Shown one piece after another: positions 13,583 to 14,785 of a stretch of DNA of 14,785 bases; within the stretch, counting starts at the first letter, position 1; every line of letters begins with the position of its first letter. The DNA is from Bacteriovoracaceae bacterium. GTDB taxonomy: Bacteria; Bdellovibrionota; Bacteriovoracia; Bacteriovoracales; Bacteriovoracaceae. The stretch lies in assembly GCA_018060635.1 (NCBI GenBank), contig JAGOVR010000026.1:1-14785 (forward strand). Direction: 5' to 3'. The translations under genes were made by a program, and so were the position numbers. The notes under the pieces were generated by a model that did no database searches, was not told where the DNA came from, and worked only from the letters and a program-made list of their open reading frames with translations.

Positions 13583-14785
13583 ATGACTAAGTCCTTCCCA
13601 TTCAGCTCCTTTATCCAGACCCCTCCTAAGGACTTGCCGCCTCAAACAAAAGAGAACATAACGGATCTCTCAGCTCTAGAAGCTGAAATCTATTTGCACC
13701 TTCAATCTCTTATTGGTGAAGAAAAATTTAAGTCTTTCTTTCAAAACCACTTAATTTTGAAAAACATTGAAAATCAAATAGAGTTTTTAGCTACAAGTTC
13801 TTTAATTAAAAAAATGATTGAAACTTGTTATTTTAATGCACTAAGTCTTAGTATTGAACAGACTTTTGGAGAGAAAGTTCCCTTTTTCATCTCTCTTTTA
13901 GGCTCTACTGCTCCTGCAATAGCTTTACCTGAAGTTGAATACAAAATAACTCAAAAATCTAAATCCGTTAAAGATTTTCGTTTTTGTTTAGAAGACAAAC
14001 CTCAAAACACTCAACAAAAATTAAATTTAAACCCTTCTTGGGATGCTTCTAAAACATTTGAAAATTTTATTTTTGACGAAGAAAATCACCTTCTCTATTC
14101 CGCTTGTCTTTCTGTGGCCCAAAATCCTAAGAGAATGTACCCTCTGCTTTTTTTACATGGAAACTCTGGTTTAGGAAAAACTCATCTCTTAAACGCTATG
14201 GCCTATAAAATAACGCAAATGCACCCCCATTTAAAAGTTCTACTAATCTCAGGTCGAGATTTTATGAATGAAATGGTGGAGAATATTAAAACTCAAACTA
14301 TATTAGATTTTAGAAAAAAATATACAAGTGCTGATGTTCTTCTCTTTGATGATCTCCATGATTTACAAAATAAAAAAGGAACTTTAAGCGAATTCTATTA
14401 TCTTTTAGATGACTTTTTTCAAAAGAAAAAACAAATGGTCATTGCTTCTTACCACGCTCCTAAAAATATGCATGGCTTAGACGAAAGAATTCAATCCCGT
14501 ATTTGTTCAGCTCTGATTTTAGACATCAAAATTCCTAATCTAGAAATAAGAAAATCTATTTTGAAGCAAAAAGCTGTAGAACAAGATCTGCATTTAAATG
14601 AAGATGTCGTTGAACTTATCGCTCGCTCTTTTCAGGTAAATATAGGTCAGTTAGAAGGGGCCCTTATTCGTCTCTCAGCTTACGCTTCTCTTTTTAAAAC
14701 TAACATTGATTTAGAATTAGCTAAAAACCAACTAGGCTTAAATCTTACCCCTCTTAAAAAAACTTCTCTTGGCTCTATTACCACT
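13583..14785 (+). CDS. dnaA: Chromosomal replication initiator DnaA, divergent (5' 401 codons; 3' end outside window)
   Basis: DnaA binds oriC boxes, opens the duplex and loads helicase. The frame stays open from ATG 13583 (AAGG 6 nt upstream) to the window edge. Domain I (about 30-105) is recognisable but lacks the usual Trp; a variable linker follows to about residue 165; domain III begins at FENFIFDEENHLLYSACLSV. Walker A is GNSGLGKTH at 193-201 (usual GGVGLGKTH), Walker B is LLFDDLHD with D256 and D257 (usual LLIDDIQF), and two arginines at the finger region (R302, R306 in DERIQSRI) are kept. The sensor I Asp is replaced (IASYHAP, Y290, for LTSDRPP) and the sensor II Arg is replaced by Gly (NIGQLEGAL, G355, for NVRELEGAL). 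Domain IV is not visible. Its place next to rpmH and full domain order argue for the true initiator rather than an Hda-like protein. Confidence 0.93.
   Translation, partial: MTKSFPFSSFIQTPPKDLPPQTKENITDLSALEAEIYLHLQSLIGEEKFKSFFQNHLILKNIENQIEFLATSSLIKKMIETCYFNALSLSIEQTFGEKVPFFISLLGSTAPAIALPEVEYKITQKSKSVKDFRFCLEDKPQNTQQKLNLNPSWDASKTFENFIFDEENHLLYSACLSVAQNPKRMYPLLFLHGNSGLGKTHLLNAMAYKITQMHPHLKVLLISGRDFMNEMVENIKTQTILDFRKKYTSADVLLFDDLHDLQNKKGTLSEFYYLLDDFFQKKKQMVIASYHAPKNMHGLDERIQSRICSALILDIKIPNLEIRKSILKQKAVEQDLHLNEDVVELIARSFQVNIGQLEGALIRLSAYASLFKTNIDLELAKNQLGLNLTPLKKTSLGSITT

Overview
The window is AT-rich, gene-dense chromosomal DNA covering the left flank and start of a bacterial replication-origin neighbourhood. 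Reading the minus strand away from the origin, the order is rpmH, rnpA, yidD, yidC, mnmE, mnmG, rsmG, parA; dnaA starts divergently on the plus strand and runs off the right edge. parA reaches the left edge with only its last residues and stop missing. Predicted signal peptides, a lipobox and a YidC with a large periplasmic domain point to a Gram-negative organism. A TIGR02147/DUF4423-type HTH protein, a family common in Bdellovibrio relatives and Fibrobacter, makes Bdellovibrionota (or another former delta-proteobacterial lineage) the best guess; this is an inference.

Layout. 1-3321 (minus): parA, rsmG and mnmG, with a perfect parS palindrome inside the end of rsmG. 3413-9720 (plus): a 6.3 kb cluster lying between mnmG and mnmE, two genes normally close together in this neighbourhood. 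It holds a secreted hexapeptide-repeat protein whose stop codon lies in a second, one-mismatch parS-like site; an intergenic array of three palindromes; a complete five-gene branched-chain amino acid type ABC importer (livJ-H-M-G-F, translationally tight); a triple TTGCAA repeat; a TIGR02147 regulator; and a small secreted glycine-rich protein. 9723-13346 (minus): mnmE, yidC, yidD, rnpA and rpmH, behind a good sigma70-type promoter. 13347-13582: rpmH-dnaA intergenic region, a candidate origin segment without canonical DnaA boxes. 13583-14785 (plus): dnaA, first 401 codons.

The conserved genes serve replication initiation and segregation (dnaA, parA, parS), tRNA wobble-uridine modification (mnmE, mnmG), 16S rRNA methylation (rsmG), RNase P and ribosome (rnpA, rpmH) and membrane-protein insertion (yidC, yidD). 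The plus-strand cluster is nutrient uptake plus envelope proteins and would be transcribed head-on to a fork leaving the rpmH-dnaA gap.

The main points of interest are a divergent DnaA lacking the usual sensor I Asp and sensor II Arg, the palindrome array before livJ in which every deviation is G-U compatible on the plus-strand RNA, the TTGCAA array before the TIGR02147 gene, and the two parS-like sites flanking rsmG-mnmG.
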